A stretch of DNA of 42,571 bases, taken from assembly GCF_001493375.1 (NCBI RefSeq), contig NZ_LN929762.1, positions 1 to 42,571 on the forward strand, read 5' to 3'. The notes beneath the pieces were generated by a model. It made no database searches, was not told where the DNA came from, and worked only from the letters and a program-made list of their open reading frames with translations. The DNA is from Streptomyces specialis. GTDB taxonomy: Bacteria > Actinomycetota > Actinomycetes > Streptomycetales > Streptomycetaceae. Below, one piece after another: positions 41,925-42,571 of the stretch. The translations under genes and the position numbers were made by a program. Each line of letters opens with the position of its first letter. Position 1 is the stretch's first letter.

Positions 41925-42571
41925 TCACGGCCCCGCTCCGCCGGCGAAGAGGAAGTCCCGCAGCCGCCGGGCCGCCACCAGCGCCGGCCGCGCCGCGGCC
42001 CGGGCCGCCACCGCGCCGTGGAGCGCGTCCGCCCACCACACCCCGAGCACCAGCACGGCGACGAGCGCGGCCGGTTCCCGGTCGCCCGCCAGCACCGGCC
42101 ACAGGCACCCGGCCGCCGCCGCGACCGGCACCACCAGCGCCGCCGCGACCGGCCGGAGGTGATGCACCGCCAGGCCCGAGACGGCGATCAGGTCCCGCGT
42201 CGCCAGCCGCGCCAGCCGCGCCGGCCCCTCCCCGGTCAGCCGGCCGGCCGGCGTCGTCAGCGTCCGGGCCACCAGCCGGTACGACAGCCGCCGCGCCAGA
42301 CCCACCCCCGCCGCCCGCGCCCGGCCGGCGGCGTACCGCGACACGGCGGCGTGGCAGGCGGCGACCGCCAGCAGCGCGACCAGCCACGGCCCGGGTTCCT
42401 CCCCGGCCAGGGCTCGCGTCAACACCGGGACCGCCAGCACCACGGCCGCGCCGTGCAGCACCGCGCAGCACGCCGCCGCCCCCACCGCGGGACCGGTGCG
42501 CGGGCCGCGCAGCAGACGCCCCACACCGGCCGCGCCCGCCCGCGGCACCCCGTCCCGGCCCCCGCGCGGCC
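41925..42571 (-). CDS. ABC-exporter transmembrane-domain fragment, open at the right edge
   Basis: The frame reads from a TGA at 41925 to the edge with no stop; a GTG at 42548 is a possible start, giving 207 residues. Four or five hydrophobic segments are visible (AAACCAVLHGAAVVLAVPVL, WLVALLAVAACHAAV, PVAAALVVPVAAAAGCL, ALVAVLVLGVWWADAL), with RLSYRLVARTLTTPAGRLTG between them as in the intracellular loop of type I exporters. A normal domain has six helices and is followed by an ATPase or a half-transporter partner. This one stops early, and the next gene on the strand is an unrelated regulator. It is either a truncated gene or the 3' partner of a split exporter. Confidence 0.55.
   Translation of the reverse strand, partial: PRGGRDGVPRAGAAGVGRLLRGPRTGPAVGAAACCAVLHGAAVVLAVPVLTRALAGEEPGPWLVALLAVAACHAAVSRYAAGRARAAGVGLARRLSYRLVARTLTTPAGRLTGEGPARLARLATRDLIAVSGLAVHHLRPVAAALVVPVAAAAGCLWPVLAGDREPAALVAVLVLGVWWADALHGAVAARAAARPALVAARRLRDFLFAGGAGP

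Overview
The window looks like a chromosomal stretch of a high-GC actinobacterium, most likely Streptomyces or a close relative. Grounds: roughly 70% G+C with strong third-position bias, frequent GTG/TTG starts, a mycothiol-dependent enzyme family, LAL-type and XRE/HATPase regulators, and a STAND/WD40 protein. No taxonomic search was possible.

Region 1 (1-17852) is part of a biosynthetic gene cluster that continues off the left edge. Nine minus-strand genes, transcribed right to left from 14618, appear to form one or two operons: a two-repeat protein of unknown function (13719-14618), an HMG-CoA-synthase-like enzyme, an enoyl-CoA hydratase, a fused trans-acting acyltransferase/PfaD-type enoyl reductase, a second two-repeat protein (8337-9329), a threonine-type A-PCP didomain, a SyrB2-like non-haem iron halogenase, a SyrC-like aminoacyl transferase, and an NRPS with carrier - heterocyclization - degenerate second heterocyclization - cysteine adenylation domains. 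Read together they predict 4-chlorothreonine made on a stand-alone carrier, passed to a cysteine-cyclising NRPS to give a chlorothreonyl-thiazoline/thiazole starter, then extended by a trans-AT PKS with beta-branching. The set (AT-ER fusion, HMGS plus one ECH, Crp/Fnr regulator, P450, Cys heterocyclization NRPS) resembles leinamycin-family clusters. A P450 and two Crp/Fnr paralogues sit at the right end. Three matching 18-bp dyads with -10-like boxes 20-21 nt downstream outline a candidate regulon.

Region 2 (18028-25141) holds a DUF1697 protein, a STAND-type ATPase with 14 WD40 repeats that lacks the segment where Walker B should lie, and a membrane Fe-S oxidoreductase that looks like core genome.

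Region 3 (about 25.4-36 kb) is accessory DNA. It opens with a sequence resembling the 3' end of a tRNA-Leu gene. It then carries an XRE regulator divergent from a string of small overlapping genes (HATPase, unknowns, Nudix), a split borosin-type RiPP pair (precursor plus alpha-N-methyltransferase) ending in a strong hairpin, a complete arginyl-tRNA synthetase, gene debris, a second Nudix, a frameshifted TPR regulator, a RelE/Phd toxin-antitoxin pair and a second HATPase. A 55-bp direct repeat flanks 32.56-35.72 kb.

Region 4 (36208-42571) holds a TetR repressor with two operator palindromes facing a short-chain dehydrogenase, a maleylpyruvate-isomerase-like protein, a large LuxR-family (LAL) regulator and a fragment of an ABC-exporter membrane domain running off the right edge.
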